A stretch of 64,000 bases of DNA from Ketobacter sp. (GTDB taxonomy: Bacteria > Pseudomonadota > Gammaproteobacteria > Pseudomonadales > Ketobacteraceae): positions 26,519-90,518 of the forward strand of contig NZ_RCHN01000016.1 in the NCBI RefSeq assembly GCF_003671495.1, read 5' to 3'. The position numbers and the translations under genes were made by a program. The notes beneath the pieces are model-generated. The model made no database searches. It was not told where the DNA came from and was given only the letters and a program-made list of their open reading frames with translations. Position 1 is the first letter of the stretch, and every line of letters begins with the position of its first letter. Positions 1-9,493 of the stretch are shown one piece after another.

Positions 1-41
1 CCAGTACCGGTTCCATCGGTGGCCCGGCCAATACCCACTAA
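1..41 (+). CDS. ftsH: ATP-dependent zinc metalloprotease FtsH, C-terminal end (partial)
   Basis: Only the last 12 codons and the TAA are inside the window. They read STGSIGGPANTH, a low-complexity Gly/Ser/Pro tail of the kind found at the end of FtsH. The identification rests mainly on context: ftsH precedes folP-glmM in gammaproteobacteria. The gene starts upstream of the window, so no domain can be examined here. Confidence 0.55.
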   Translation, partial: STGSIGGPANTH

Positions 42-55
42 GCATTGAAACGCGA

Positions 56-910
56 ATGCCAATACCCGGTTCGCCCCCGAACGGCCTCCAGTGCGGAGGC
101 CGTTTTTTAGATCTCTCCCGCCCCGCCGTAATGGGGGTGCTCAATGTAACTCCAGACTCCTTCTCTGATGGTGGCCGTTTCCTGGGTAGGGAATCCGCTT
201 TGCAGCAGGCCGTGAGCATGGTGCAGCAGGGTGCAGCCATCATTGATATCGGGGGGGAGTCCACCCGCCCGGGTGCTGCGCCGGTGTCCGAGCAGGAAGA
301 GCTGGACCGGGTGATCCCGGTGCTGGAAGCGTTGTCCGGCCAATTGGACGCGGTGATTTCCGTGGACACCAGTACCCCGGCGGTCATGCGTGAGGCGGAA
401 GCCGCCGGCGCCGGCCTGATCAATGATGTGCGGGCATTGCTGCGGGAAGGCGCACTGGATTATGCCCGGCAAAGTGCGCTGCCGGTGTGCCTGATGCACA
501 TGCAGGGCACACCGCAATCCATGCAGGATGATCCCCGCTACCAGGATGTGCTGGACGATGTGGCGGATTTCCTGTTGCGCCGGGTTGAGGCCTGCCAGGC
601 CGCCGGGATTGCAAGAGAGCGCTTGCTACTGGACCCGGGGTTCGGCTTCGGCAAAACCCTGCACCATAACCTGTCTATGCTCAGGCATCTGCAGCGCTTT
701 GCGCAACTGGGGTTTCCGCTGCTGGTGGGTATGTCCCGCAAATCCATGATTGGTGCCGTTTTGGATAAGCCGGTGGAGCAGCGCTTACACGGCAGTGTGG
801 CGGCGGCCCTGTTGGCAGCGCAAGCGGGAGCGCATATCATTCGTGTCCACGACGTCGGCCCTACAGTGGATGCCCTGAAAATTCTGGCTGCCGTTCAGGC
901 GCAAGAGTAG
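56..910 (+). CDS. folP: dihydropteroate synthase
   Basis: Cytoplasmic enzyme that joins 6-hydroxymethyl-7,8-dihydropterin diphosphate to p-aminobenzoate in folate synthesis; the sulfonamide target. The protein is 284 aa, normal for the family. The pterin-binding signature [11 protein letters not shown] lies near residue 30, followed by a second signature [12 protein letters not shown] and a C-terminal GMSRKSMIG / RVHDV pair typical of the TIM-barrel active site. The ATG at 56 starts 14 nt after the ftsH stop. It gives a slightly longer N-terminus than in E. coli, but [10 protein letters not shown] aligns well with that protein, so a downstream start is unlikely. It is followed by glmM after 38 nt, probably in one transcript with ftsH. 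Confidence 0.96.
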   Translation: MPIPGSPPNGLQCGGRFLDLSRPAVMGVLNVTPDSFSDGGRFLGRESALQQAVSMVQQGAAIIDIGGESTRPGAAPVSEQEELDRVIPVLEALSGQLDAVISVDTSTPAVMREAEAAGAGLINDVRALLREGALDYARQSALPVCLMHMQGTPQSMQDDPRYQDVLDDVADFLLRRVEACQAAGIARERLLLDPGFGFGKTLHHNLSMLRHLQRFAQLGFPLLVGMSRKSMIGAVLDKPVEQRLHGSVAAALLAAQAGAHIIRVHDVGPTVDALKILAAVQAQE

Positions 911-948
911 AGCGGCCGTTTCTTCGGTGGAAAACAAAAGGAATCACC

Positions 949-2292
949 ATGAGCAAACAGTATTTTGGCACGGATGGCATCCGGGGTACCGTCGGTAAAG
1001 CGCCGATCACACCGGAGTTCATGCTGAAGTTGGGATGGGCCGCAGGCAAGGTTTTTGCTCAGGATGAAGGGCGGCAAAAAATCCTGATTGGTAAAGACAC
1101 CCGCATCTCCGGCTATATGTTTGAATCAGCATTGGAGGCGGGTTTGTCCGCTTCCGGTGTGGACGTGATGCTGCTGGGCCCCATGCCCACGCCGGCCATC
1201 GCCTACCTGACCCGAACCTACCGGGCAGCCGCGGGCATCGTCATCAGCGCCTCCCATAATCCTTATTATGACAATGGCATCAAGTTCTTTTGTACCGATG
1301 GCAAAAAACTGCCGGACGAAGTGGAGTTGGCCATTGAGGCTCAACTCAGCGAGCCCATGGATACTGTGCCCTCTGACCTGATCGGGAAAACCCGCAAGCT
1401 GGAGGATGCCCGGGGCCGATATATCGAATTCTGTAAAAGCACCTTCCCCCGTGAGTTGTCCCTGCATGGCTTGCGCGTCGTAGTGGATTGCGCCAATGGG
1501 GCCACTTATGCCCCGGGACCGGCGGTATTCGAGGAGCTGGGGGCGGAAGTCATTCCCATTGCTGTGAAACCGGATGGGCTTAACATTAACCACAATTGCG
1601 GCTCCACCCACCCCCAGGCACTGCAGGAAAAGGTGCTGGAGCTGCGGGCGGACCTTGGCATTGCGTTCGATGGCGATGGTGATCGGGTGCTTATGGTGGA
1701 CGACCAGGGCGAGCTGGTGGATGGGGATGAACTCATTTTCATCATTGCCCAGGGTCGGCAGCAGGACCGGCGGCTGCAGACCGGCGTGGTGGGGACCCTG
1801 ATGAGCAACTACGGTCTGGAGTTGGCGTTGCGGAATCTGGATATCGAGTTTGTGCGGGCCAATGTGGGTGATCGCTATGTGCTGGAGCTGCTGACGGAAA
1901 AGGGCTGGCTGCTGGGGGGTGAATCCTCCGGTCACATTGTGTGCCTGGACAAAACCACTACTGGTGATGGCATTGTCTCTGCCCTGCAGGTGCTGGCATC
2001 CATGGTGTCCCAGGGCAAATCCCTGCTGGAGCTGCGCCAGGGTATGACCAAGTTACCCCAGACCATGATCAATGTGCGTCTGCCGGAGAAGCGGGAGGTG
2101 GCCTCCATTCCCCAGGTGCAGGATGCGGTAAAGGCTGTGGAAGCCCAATTGTCGGGGCGGGGTCGGGTTTTGCTCAGGCCTTCCGGCACCGAGCCGTTGA
2201 TCCGGGTGATGGTGGAAGGTGATAACGGTGCGGAAGTGGCCGCCTTGTGCCGCCAGATCGCCGATGTGGTGGCGGAAGTGATCAGCGCTTAG
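949..2292 (+). CDS. glmM: phosphoglucosamine mutase
   Basis: Converts glucosamine-6-phosphate to glucosamine-1-phosphate on the route to UDP-GlcNAc, feeding peptidoglycan and LPS. It is 447 aa, full length. The phosphoserine loop [12 protein letters not shown] places the catalytic serine at residue 102, the value usual for GlmM. The metal-binding loop DGDGDR, the sugar-binding GGESSGH and the C-terminal phosphate-binding [12 protein letters not shown] all appear in order. The ATG at 949 follows AAAAGGAA at a normal distance. The gene lies between folP and tpiA, as in many gammaproteobacteria. Confidence 0.97.
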   Translation: MSKQYFGTDGIRGTVGKAPITPEFMLKLGWAAGKVFAQDEGRQKILIGKDTRISGYMFESALEAGLSASGVDVMLLGPMPTPAIAYLTRTYRAAAGIVISASHNPYYDNGIKFFCTDGKKLPDEVELAIEAQLSEPMDTVPSDLIGKTRKLEDARGRYIEFCKSTFPRELSLHGLRVVVDCANGATYAPGPAVFEELGAEVIPIAVKPDGLNINHNCGSTHPQALQEKVLELRADLGIAFDGDGDRVLMVDDQGELVDGDELIFIIAQGRQQDRRLQTGVVGTLMSNYGLELALRNLDIEFVRANVGDRYVLELLTEKGWLLGGESSGHIVCLDKTTTGDGIVSALQVLASMVSQGKSLLELRQGMTKLPQTMINVRLPEKREVASIPQVQDAVKAVEAQLSGRGRVLLRPSGTEPLIRVMVEGDNGAEVAALCRQIADVVAEVISA

Positions 2293-2358
2293 CCCCTTCT
2301 TGTATGTTGACACCTTCTTCGCTACCATTGCCGCCTCGTAAAAATGGAGGGTAGTGGC

Positions 2359-3108
2359 ATGCGGACACCTGTTGTCGCGGGCAACTGGAAGATGAACGGC
2401 ACCCGATCCAGCGTAGCCAGTCTACTGCAGGGGCTGAAGCAGGGCCTGCAGCCCGGGCGTACTGAGGTGCTGGTGTGTGCCCCGTATCCATTTTTGAACC
2501 AGGTGTCAGATGCGCTTTCCGGAACCCCGATTCGCTGGGGGGCGCAAAACGCCAGTCAGCATGAGTCAGGGGCTTACACTGGTGAGGTTTCTGTGGCCAT
2601 GTTGCAGGAATTTGGCTGCAGCCATGTGATTTTGGGCCATTCCGAGCGCAGGGCTTTGTACGGTGAGCAGGATGACCTGGTTGCCGATAAGTTCTGTGCG
2701 GTGCAGCGGGCTGGGCTGGTTCCCATCCTGTGTGTCGGGGAAACCCTCGAGCAGCGGGACGCCGGAGACACCGTGGCCGTAGTGGAAGAGCAGTTGATGG
2801 CGGTGGTTGATCGTGCGGGGATCGCGGCGTTTGCGGATGCGGTTCTGGCCTACGAGCCGGTGTGGGCCATTGGTACCGGTCGCACGGCCACCCCGGAACA
2901 GGCACAGGAAGTTCATGCCGCACTAAGACAAAGGTTGGCGCAGATTGATGAGTCTGTGGCAAATGGCCTGTCCATTTTGTATGGCGGCAGTGTTAAGGCT
3001 GCCAATGCGGCAGAATTGTTTGGGTGCCCGGATATCGATGGCGGCTTGATTGGTGGGGCCTCCCTGGATGCTGAAGAATTTATTGCGATCTGCCAGGCGG
3101 CAGAATAA
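2359..3108 (+). CDS. tpiA: triosephosphate isomerase
   Basis: Interconverts dihydroxyacetone phosphate and glyceraldehyde-3-phosphate in glycolysis. The substrate-binding Asn-Lys (GNWKMNG), the catalytic His (GHSERR), the catalytic Glu (AYEPVWAIGTG) and the phosphate-binding YGGSVKAAN all appear. An in-frame ATG lies at 2344, but GGAGG at 2346-2350 sits 8 nt before the ATG at 2359, and TpiA proteins normally begin just before this point, so I use 2359 (249 aa). A 66-nt gap separates it from glmM. secG follows after 13 nt, as is usual in this group. Confidence 0.96.
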   Translation: MRTPVVAGNWKMNGTRSSVASLLQGLKQGLQPGRTEVLVCAPYPFLNQVSDALSGTPIRWGAQNASQHESGAYTGEVSVAMLQEFGCSHVILGHSERRALYGEQDDLVADKFCAVQRAGLVPILCVGETLEQRDAGDTVAVVEEQLMAVVDRAGIAAFADAVLAYEPVWAIGTGRTATPEQAQEVHAALRQRLAQIDESVANGLSILYGGSVKAANAAELFGCPDIDGGLIGGASLDAEEFIAICQAAE

Positions 3109-3121
3109 TTAGGAAAACGAC

Positions 3122-3574
3122 ATGTTTGAAACCGTACTGTTAATCGTCTTGGTGGTGGTGGCCCTGGCTTTGATTGGCTTGGTGTTGATTCAGCAAGGGA
3201 AGGGTGCCGACGCCGGTGCGTCCTTTGGTGGGGGGGCATCCCAGACCGTCTTCGGCAGCGCCGGGTCGGGTAATTTCCTCACCAAGTCCTCCTGGTTACT
3301 GGCCGGTGTGTTTTTCGTCATTTGTCTGGGCTTGGCTTACATCGCGCGGGAGAAGGCCTCCGGTGGTGATTTCAGCTTCGAAGAGCCGGAGCAGGTGGTA
3401 GTGGAAACCATTGAGACCGATGTGCCCCAGTATGAGGAAGAAACCGAGAGTGCTGCAGCGGACGTGCCCGCGGTGCCTGCTGAGGCAGCGGCCCCTGAAG
3501 TGGCTGAAGACGTGCCAGCAGCGCCAGAAGAGGCAGAAGCTGCGACAGCACCGGCTGTGGCACCGGTTGAATAA
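3122..3574 (+). CDS. secG: preprotein translocase subunit SecG
   Basis: Small inner-membrane partner of SecYE that helps protein export. The first 80 residues show the SecG plan: a hydrophobic segment (LLIVLVVVALALIGLVLIQQ), the conserved GKGADAGASFGGGASQTVFGSAGSGNFL loop region, and a second hydrophobic segment (LAGVFFVICLGLAYIAR). The remaining 60 or so residues are an Ala/Pro/Glu-rich acidic tail, longer than in E. coli (110 aa there, 150 aa here); such tails are common and variable. The gene runs into tRNA-Leu 64 nt downstream and is probably co-transcribed with it. Confidence 0.95.
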   Translation: MFETVLLIVLVVVALALIGLVLIQQGKGADAGASFGGGASQTVFGSAGSGNFLTKSSWLLAGVFFVICLGLAYIAREKASGGDFSFEEPEQVVVETIETDVPQYEEETESAAADVPAVPAEAAAPEVAEDVPAAPEEAEAATAPAVAPVE

Positions 3575-3638
3575 ATTGAATATTGCGGTGTGATTTCGGT
3601 GGAACGCCAAGGCGTTATCCGTTAAATTATGCCTCCCC

Positions 3639-3725
3639 GCCGAAGTGGTGAAATTGGTAGACACGCTATCTTGAGGGGGTAGTGGCCTAACGGTCGTGCC
3701 GGTTCAAGTCCGGCCTTCGGCACCA
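3639..3725 (+). tRNA. tRNA-Leu (anticodon GAG)
   Basis: 87 nt including an encoded CCA. The acceptor arms GCCGAAG and CTTCGGC pair fully. The anticodon loop is TTGAGGG, which puts GAG at positions 34-36. There is a long class II variable arm and a GGTTCAAGTCC T-arm. The sequence strongly resembles E. coli tRNA-Leu(GAG). Its position right after secG is conserved in gammaproteobacteria. Confidence 0.97.
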
Positions 3726-3736
3726 AATCAAGTGTA

Positions 3737-3760
3737 AGCCCGCACTGAGCGGGCTTTTTA
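3737..3760 (+). terminator. intrinsic terminator after tRNA-Leu
   Basis: AGCCCGC (3737-3743) pairs with GCGGGCT (3749-3755) around a 5-nt loop and is followed by TTTTT. It would end the ftsH/folP-secG-tRNA-Leu transcript before the separate tRNA-fMet promoter. Confidence 0.9.
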
Positions 3761-3812
3761 AATTCTTTTTAAATACCAGCACTTAGAGAAAATTTTTATT
3801 TGTGACAACCTG

Positions 3813-3841
3813 TTGACAGGTCAAAACAAACTCTCTAAGAT
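3813..3841 (+). promoter_or_regulatory. sigma-70 promoter for tRNA-fMet
   Basis: A perfect -35 TTGACA (3813-3818), a 17-nt spacer and a -10 TAAGAT (3836-3841), followed by the G+C-rich discriminator GCGCGTC. That discriminator is typical of stable-RNA promoters under stringent control. The tRNA begins 14 nt after the -10. Confidence 0.85.
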
Positions 3842-3855
3842 GCGCGTCTTGTCGA

Positions 3856-3932
<77 letters not shown>

Positions 3933-3942
3933 ATCCTAAGCC

Positions 3943-3983
3943 GCCTGCCTGACCGGGAACTACCAGACCCGAGTCAGGCAGGC
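3943..3983 (+). other. strong hairpin downstream of tRNA-fMet
   Basis: Arms 3943-3952 (GCCTGCCTGA) and 3974-3983 (TCAGGCAGGC) pair perfectly. A second stem nests inside them, CGGG (3954-3957) with CCCG (3968-3971). No U-tract follows, so it is not a classical terminator. It may act in 3' processing of the tRNA or in Rho-independent pausing. Confidence 0.55.
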
Positions 3984-4064
3984 AGCGACTCTAGACTCAA
4001 TGTCCTCTCGGTTTGAAGCCGGTGGTGTGAAACCAGTGTCGGGATGCAAGCTGACGGCAATGTG
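3984..4064. other. gene-free stretch between tRNA-fMet hairpin and rimP promoter
   Basis: The stretch from the tRNA end (3933) to rimP (4306) holds no gene. It contains the hairpin at 3943-3983, then this unassigned part, then the promoter and leader of the rimP operon. I see no coding potential or repeat in 3984-4064. Confidence 0.5.
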
Positions 4065-4094
4065 TTGAAGCGCTGTCGCAATCGTTGCTATAAT
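4065..4094 (+). promoter_or_regulatory. sigma-70 promoter of the rimP-nusA-infB operon
   Basis: -35 TTGAAG (4065-4070), an 18-nt spacer and a consensus -10 TATAAT (4089-4094). Transcription would start near 4101 and leave a leader of about 205 nt before rimP. Two terminator-like hairpins lie in that leader. Confidence 0.8.
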
Positions 4095-4170
4095 TCGCAG
4101 CCGACGGGACTGGGTAAGAACCTTAAGTGTTTAGGTCGAGCCCATGCGGAGCTAACGAGTAAGAATTTTG

Positions 4171-4196
4171 AAAGCCCCTACTATTAGGGGCTTTTT
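4171..4196 (+). terminator. first terminator/attenuator in the rimP leader
   Basis: AAAGCCCCTA (4171-4180) pairs over 10 bp with TAGGGGCTTT (4185-4194) around a CTAT loop, and the T-run continues to 4196. It lies downstream of the operon promoter and upstream of rimP, so it is a premature terminator rather than an operon end. Confidence 0.75.
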
Positions 4197-4249
4197 ATTA
4201 GGAATAATTTGGCCGGGCAAGTCGTGGATGCATGCCGGGTCAAACAGTT

Positions 4250-4272
4250 GTGGGCCATGGTGCCCACTTTTT
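4250..4272 (+). terminator. second terminator/attenuator in the rimP leader
   Basis: GTGGGC (4250-4255) pairs with GCCCAC (4262-4267), followed by TTTTT (4268-4272). It ends 33 nt before the rimP start. A rimP leader family with premature terminators is known in gammaproteobacteria; this sequence fits that idea, but I have not matched it to a covariance model. Confidence 0.7.
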
Positions 4273-4305
4273 GTTTGTGAAACCGAGATAGAGTCCAGAC
4301 GTTAC

Positions 4306-4767
4306 GTGTCATCAAAACGAATCGAAACTTTGAAAGAAATGCTGGAGCCTGCGGTCAATGCGGTGGGTATGGAGCTGTGGGGCATTGAGTTTTTGTCCCA
4401 GGGCAAGCATTCCATTCTGCGGGTGTACATCGATTCCGAAAACGGCGTCACCATCGATAATTGCGAGGCAGCCTCCCATCAGGTGAGCGGTGTTCTCGAT
4501 GTGGAAGATCCTATTAACGGCGAATACAACCTGGAAGTCTCCTCTCCGGGTATGGATCGCCCCCTTTTTACCTTTGACCAGTTTGCCGCCTACGAAGGCG
4601 AGCTGATCAAGGTGCGTTTGCAAATGGCCGTGAACGGCATGAGAAATTTCACCGGTAAGCTGTTGGCTGCGAAAGATGATGCGCTCACTTTCCAGATTGA
4701 TAACCAGCAGCTCACTGTTTCCATCAACCAAATTGATAAGGCAAACCTGGTCCCAATTTTCGACTAA
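4306..4767 (+). CDS. rimP: ribosome maturation factor RimP
   Basis: Cytoplasmic factor for 30S subunit maturation. The sequence shows the usual blocks GMELWGIEF, ILRVYID, CEAASHQVSGVLDVEDPI, YNLEVSSPGMDRPL and the C-terminal SH3-like part with IDKANLVPIF. An open frame continues upstream through the leader to 4168, but that would make a 199-residue protein through both attenuator hairpins. The GTG at 4306 gives MSSKRIETLKEML, which aligns with Pseudomonas RimP (MSSKLEQL...), and 153 aa is the normal length. The Shine-Dalgarno sequence is weak. nusA follows after 48 nt. Confidence 0.93.
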   Translation: MSSKRIETLKEMLEPAVNAVGMELWGIEFLSQGKHSILRVYIDSENGVTIDNCEAASHQVSGVLDVEDPINGEYNLEVSSPGMDRPLFTFDQFAAYEGELIKVRLQMAVNGMRNFTGKLLAAKDDALTFQIDNQQLTVSINQIDKANLVPIFD

Positions 4768-4815
4768 CGTGCTGATGGATATCTATCGTACGCAGTCTCA
4801 GGGTGAGGCAGTGAG

Positions 4816-6312
4816 ATGAGCAAAGAAATACTTTTGGTAGCGGATACCGTATCCAACGAGAAAGGCGTTGATAAAGACGTGATCTTCGGCGCCGTTGAAC
4901 TGGCGCTGGCAACAGCCACTAAAAAACGATTCCCTTCCGATGACGTGGATATCCGGGTGAGCATCAACCGCACCACCGGAGATTACGATACCTATCGTCG
5001 CTGGCATGTGGTCCTGGATGAGGACTTTGAGTTTCCCGGTCGTCACCTGACCCTGGACGAAGCCCACGATATCGATAAAAACCTGAACATTGGTGATACC
5101 TGGGAAGAGGAAATCGAGTCCATCGATTTTGGCCGTATTGCCGCCCAGACTGCCAAGCAGGTAATCGTACAGAAAGTGCGTGAGGCTGAGCGTCAACAGG
5201 TGATCGAGGCATTTCTGGATCGCATCGGTGAACTGGTCAGTGGCACGGTCAAGAAAGTGACCCGTGACAGCGTAATCCTGGATCTGGGCAACAACGCAGA
5301 AGCCCTGTTGCCACGGGATGAAATGATTCCGCGCGAAACCTTCCGCATGAGTGACCGTGTGCGGGCGGTGTTGCACGGTGTGAACCGGGAAAACCGTGGT
5401 CCGCAGCTGTTTGTCAGCCGCAGCAGCCCCGAAATGCTGATCGAGCTGTTCAAGATTGAAGTGCCGGAGATCGGTGAAGACCTGATTGAGATCAAGGGCG
5501 CGGCCCGCGATCCTGGCTCCCGTGCCAAGATTGCCGTAAAAACCCACGACCAGCGGGTAGACCCGGTGGGTGCCTGCGTGGGGATGCGTGGCGCCCGGGT
5601 ACAGGCGGTTTCCAACGAGTTGGGCGGTGAGCGCATCGATATTGTGTTGTGGGACGACAACGTGGCCCAGTTCGTGATCAACGCTATGTCGCCCGCGGAT
5701 GTGGTGTCTATTGTGGTGGACGAAGACCGTCATGCCATGGACATCGCAGTAGAGGAAGATCAGTTGGCCCAGGCCATTGGTAAAGGCGGACAGAACATTC
5801 GTCTGGCCAGCGAGTTGTCCGGTTGGGACTTGAATGTCATGACCGTGGAACAGGCCCAGAGCAAGCAGGAAGAAGAAGCCGGCGAGCTGGTTGAGCGCTT
5901 CATGGTTGAGCTGGACGTGGACGAAGACGTGGCCGTGGTGTTGGTGGAAGAAGGTTTCACCAGCCTGGAAGAAGTGGCCTATGTTCCGAAAGAGGAAATG
6001 ATGTCGATCGATGGCTTTGATGAGGATGTTGTGGACGAATTGCGGCGTCGGGCCAAAGACTCGCTGCTGACCAAAGCTCTGGTATCGGAAGAAAAACTGG
6101 AAGGTGAACAGGCGCCTGCTGAAGACCTGTTGAATATGGACGGTATGGATAAAACCACCGCCTACGCGCTGGCAAAGATTGGCATCATCACCATGGATGA
6201 CCTGGCAGAACAGGCCGTTGATGACCTGTTGGATGTGGAAGGCATTGATGAAGAACGCGCCGCGCAATTGATAATGACTGCACGTGCCCCCTGGTTCGAG
6301 GATCAGGAATAA
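4816..6312 (+). CDS. nusA: transcription termination/antitermination protein NusA
   Basis: Binds RNA polymerase and nascent RNA, and controls pausing, termination and rRNA antitermination. The 498 aa contain the N-terminal polymerase-binding domain, an S1 domain ([27 protein letters not shown]), two KH domains ([20 protein letters not shown] and [13 protein letters not shown]), and two C-terminal acidic helix-hairpin-helix repeats (residues ~360-495), as in E. coli. The ATG at 4816 follows GGTGAGGCAGTGAG. Its place between rimP and infB is conserved, and NusA is known to autoregulate this operon in E. coli. Confidence 0.97.
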   Translation: MSKEILLVADTVSNEKGVDKDVIFGAVELALATATKKRFPSDDVDIRVSINRTTGDYDTYRRWHVVLDEDFEFPGRHLTLDEAHDIDKNLNIGDTWEEEIESIDFGRIAAQTAKQVIVQKVREAERQQVIEAFLDRIGELVSGTVKKVTRDSVILDLGNNAEALLPRDEMIPRETFRMSDRVRAVLHGVNRENRGPQLFVSRSSPEMLIELFKIEVPEIGEDLIEIKGAARDPGSRAKIAVKTHDQRVDPVGACVGMRGARVQAVSNELGGERIDIVLWDDNVAQFVINAMSPADVVSIVVDEDRHAMDIAVEEDQLAQAIGKGGQNIRLASELSGWDLNVMTVEQAQSKQEEEAGELVERFMVELDVDEDVAVVLVEEGFTSLEEVAYVPKEEMMSIDGFDEDVVDELRRRAKDSLLTKALVSEEKLEGEQAPAEDLLNMDGMDKTTAYALAKIGIITMDDLAEQAVDDLLDVEGIDEERAAQLIMTARAPWFEDQE

Positions 6313-6370
6313 CCTGATCCCGACCCAGAGCATTTAACCGGCACGAAGAACAGGAGTGAGAAACGCTGAT

Positions 6371-9064
6371 ATGGCAGAAGTGACCGTCGCACAGCTAGCA
6401 GATGTCGTGGGTATACCCGTTGAGACTCTATTGCAGCAAATGAAAGACGCGGGGCTGACTCACAAAGATCCAGCGCAAGCTGTATCAGATACTGAGAAAG
6501 AGCAATTGTTGGCTCACCTGAAGCGATCCCATGGTGAGTCTGATTCTGCGCCCAAGAAAATCACCCTCAAGCGGAAGAGCGTCAGTACGCTGAAAGTGAG
6601 TGGTTCCCAGGGCCGCAGCAAAACCGTAAACGTTGAAGTGCGGAAAAAACGCACCTATGTGAAACGTTCCACTGTAGAAGCGGAAGAGGCGGCTAAAGCA
6701 GAAGAAGCTCGCCTGGAAGCGGAACGCATAGCGGCGGAAGAAGCCGAAGCCGCTGCGAAGAAAGCAGAGCAGGAACGCCTGGCTGCGGAGAAGAAAGCGG
6801 CGGAAGAAGCCCGCAAGGCGGCTGAGGAAGCGGCTCAGGCAGAAGAGGTCAGCGAGCCTTCAGACGTTAAAGCTGCCAAGTCGAAGAAAGAGCCTGCACC
6901 CGCTAAGGAAGCGCCTAAGAAGCCGGAGAAAAGTCCGGAAGAACAAGCCGCTGAAGACGCCCGCAAAGCTGAAGAAGCCAAGCGTAGAGAAGAAATTCGC
7001 AAGAAAGCGGAAGACGAAGCCCGTCAGCGTACTTTGGAAGAAGCCCGTCGCATTGCCCAGGAACTGGAAGGCCGTTCAGACGACGAAGCTGCCAGTAAAG
7101 AAGAGCTGTTGGAAGAAGAAAAGGACGCCATTGTTAAGCGCGCGTTTGAAGACAGCCTGGATCGCGAAGCGCGTCAGGCCAAGCGCGCTCGTAAAGTTCC
7201 CAAGAAGAAAGGCAAGGATAAACAGCCTGAGCGCAAGATTGTGCCTCGTGTTTCCGCCTCTCGCCTTAACCAACACGGGTTCCAGAACCCGACAGGACCT
7301 GTCGTGCGTGAAGTTGCCCTAGGCGATAGTATTCTGGTTTCAGATTTAGCCCAGCAAATGTCCGTTAAAGGTGCCGCAGTGGTGAAATCGCTGTTTAACC
7401 TGGGCGTTATGGCGACCATGAACCAGGCCATTGACCGTGATACTGCCCAATTAATCGTTGAAGAGTTTGGCCACAACGTCAAACTGGTCAGCGAAGATGC
7501 GGTTGAGGATTCTCTGGTAGAACACCTGGAAGATACCCAGACCGATAGCGAAATGGCATCCCGGGCTCCGGTGGTGACCATCATGGGTCACGTTGACCAC
7601 GGTAAAACGTCCTTGCTGGATTACATTCGACGCACCCGCGTTGCCGCTGGTGAAGCCGGTGGTATTACCCAGCACATTGGTGCCTATCACGTTGAAACCG
7701 GTCACGGCATGATCACCTTCCTGGATACACCCGGCCATGCGGCATTTACACAGATGCGGGCTCGTGGTGCTTCCTGTACGGACATCGTGGTGTTGGTGGT
7801 GGCAGCCGATGACGGCATGATGCCGCAGACTGCTGAAGCAATCGATCACGCCCGTGCCGCCAACGTGCCGATCATTGTGGCTGTGAACAAAATGGATAAG
7901 GAAGACGCCGATCCGGAGCGGGTTAAATCGGATCTGTCGCAGAAGGAAGTCATTTCTGAAGAATGGGGTGGCGATACTCAGTTTGTACACGTATCTGCTC
8001 ACACAGGGCAGGGTATTGACGAGCTGCTGGATGCCATCCTGCTGCAATCCGAAGTCCTTGAGTTGAAAGCTGTGCCCACCGGTGCCGCTCGCGGTATCGT
8101 AATTGAATCCCGTGTGGATAAAGGCCGTGGTGTGGTAGCCAGCTTGTTGGTGCAGAACGGTATTCTGAACCAGGGTGATATGGTTCTGGCCGGTGAGCAC
8201 TATGGTCGTGTGCGTGCCATGTTGGATGAAAACGGTAAGCCAATAAAGGAAGCCGGACCTTCTATTCCTGTGGAGATCCTGGGTTTGGCTGGTGCGCCAG
8301 ATGCGGGTGAAGAATTCCAGATCGTTCCAGATGAACGCAAGGCCCGTGAAGTGGCCGAGTTCCGCCAGAAGAAGCTGCGCCATAACCGTTTGGCCCGTCA
8401 ACAGGCGGCTAAACTGGAGAATATATTCGAGAACATGGGCGCAGGCGAAGCCGCTTCGGTCAATATCGTATTGAAGACCGATGTGCGCGGTTCACTGGAA
8501 GCGTTGCAAACAGCATTGATTGATTTGTCCACCGACGAAGTAAAAGTGAATATCGTCTCCTCCGGCGTAGGCGGTATCAACGAATCCGACGTCAACTTGG
8601 CATTGACCTCCAATGCGGTGGTTATCGGCTTTAACGTACGTGCTGATGGCTCGGCCCGCAAGTTGTGTCAGGAAGAGGGCATCGAGCTGCGTTACTACAG
8701 CGTTATCTACGACATCATCGAAGATGTGAAGAATGCCATGTCAGGTCTGCTGGAGCCTGAGCTGCGTGAAGAGATCGTAGGGGTGGCAGAGGTGCGCGAT
8801 GTATTCCGTTCCTCCAAGTTCGGTGCTGTGGCTGGTTGTAAGGTAGTGGAAGGTACCATCTACCGTAACAAGCCGATCCGTGTATTGCGCGATGACGTAG
8901 TAGTCTTCCAGGGTGAACTGGAATCCCTGCGCCGCTTCAAGGATGACGTAAACGAAGTGAATGCCGGTATCGAATGTGGTATCGCAGTGAAGAGCTACAA
9001 CGACGTGAAAGAAGGCGACAAGATCGAAGTCTTTAACGTGAAAAAAGTAGCTCGCACCATTTAA
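6371..9064 (+). CDS. infB: translation initiation factor IF-2
   Basis: GTPase that brings fMet-tRNA to the 30S subunit. The 897 aa show an N-terminal IF2N domain ([21 protein letters not shown]), a long Ala/Glu/Lys coiled-coil region (residues ~100-290), a second IF2N segment, and a G domain with GHVDHGKT (residues 406-413), DTPGHA, NKMD and SAHTGQG, then the C1/C2 domains. A GTG at 6356 would add five residues but lies inside the AGGAG Shine-Dalgarno (6352-6356). The ATG at 6371 gives [13 protein letters not shown], which matches family N-termini. The 14-nt spacing after AGGAG is long. rbfA starts 13 nt after the stop. Confidence 0.97.
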   Translation: MAEVTVAQLADVVGIPVETLLQQMKDAGLTHKDPAQAVSDTEKEQLLAHLKRSHGESDSAPKKITLKRKSVSTLKVSGSQGRSKTVNVEVRKKRTYVKRSTVEAEEAAKAEEARLEAERIAAEEAEAAAKKAEQERLAAEKKAAEEARKAAEEAAQAEEVSEPSDVKAAKSKKEPAPAKEAPKKPEKSPEEQAAEDARKAEEAKRREEIRKKAEDEARQRTLEEARRIAQELEGRSDDEAASKEELLEEEKDAIVKRAFEDSLDREARQAKRARKVPKKKGKDKQPERKIVPRVSASRLNQHGFQNPTGPVVREVALGDSILVSDLAQQMSVKGAAVVKSLFNLGVMATMNQAIDRDTAQLIVEEFGHNVKLVSEDAVEDSLVEHLEDTQTDSEMASRAPVVTIMGHVDHGKTSLLDYIRRTRVAAGEAGGITQHIGAYHVETGHGMITFLDTPGHAAFTQMRARGASCTDIVVLVVAADDGMMPQTAEAIDHARAANVPIIVAVNKMDKEDADPERVKSDLSQKEVISEEWGGDTQFVHVSAHTGQGIDELLDAILLQSEVLELKAVPTGAARGIVIESRVDKGRGVVASLLVQNGILNQGDMVLAGEHYGRVRAMLDENGKPIKEAGPSIPVEILGLAGAPDAGEEFQIVPDERKAREVAEFRQKKLRHNRLARQQAAKLENIFENMGAGEAASVNIVLKTDVRGSLEALQTALIDLSTDEVKVNIVSSGVGGINESDVNLALTSNAVVIGFNVRADGSARKLCQEEGIELRYYSVIYDIIEDVKNAMSGLLEPELREEIVGVAEVRDVFRSSKFGAVAGCKVVEGTIYRNKPIRVLRDDVVVFQGELESLRRFKDDVNEVNAGIECGIAVKSYNDVKEGDKIEVFNVKKVARTI

Positions 9065-9077
9065 GAGGTGATTATCG

Positions 9078-9491
9078 TTGCGTCATAGTGCCCGTGGTTA
9101 TAACCGTACCGATCGCATAGCCGACCAGATCCAGCGGGATCTGGCCGTGTTGCTACAGCGGGAAGTCAAGGACCCCCGTGTCGGCATGGTTACCATCAAC
9201 AGTGTGAATGTAAGCAAAGATCTGGCGTTTGCCGATGTTTATGTCACCTTTATGGGGATCAACGAAGACCAGAACGTGGAGGAGTCGCTGGAGGTGCTGG
9301 AGCACGCCGGTGGCTTCCTGCGCAGCCTGTTGGCCAAAAGCATCAAGCTGCGGGTGATGCCCCGACTGCGTTTTCACTACGATCACACCATTGTTGACGG
9401 CCCGCGCATGTCGCGTCTGATTGATCGGGCAGTGGCCGAAGACAAAGCCCGTCATCGCGACGAAAACCAAAGCGAAACCGACGGAGAGTAA
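9078..9491 (+). CDS. rbfA: ribosome-binding factor A
   Basis: KH-type cold-shock factor that acts late in 30S maturation and 16S 5' end processing. The 137 aa contain RTDRIADQIQRDLAVLLQREVKDPRVGMVTI and RLRFHYDHTIVDGPRMSRLID, both diagnostic. The start is a TTG at 9078, with AAGAGGTG ending 7 nt upstream; no ATG or GTG in frame fits. The tail beyond residue ~115 is charged and variable. truB begins 2 nt after the stop, so translation is probably coupled. Confidence 0.95.
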   Translation: MRHSARGYNRTDRIADQIQRDLAVLLQREVKDPRVGMVTINSVNVSKDLAFADVYVTFMGINEDQNVEESLEVLEHAGGFLRSLLAKSIKLRVMPRLRFHYDHTIVDGPRMSRLIDRAVAEDKARHRDENQSETDGE

Positions 9492-9493
9492 CC

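Noticed and set aside
4168..4305. Extended N-terminus for RimP (199 aa)
   Set aside because: The extension translates through both leader hairpins, and RimP of relatives begins at MSSK, matching the GTG at 4306.
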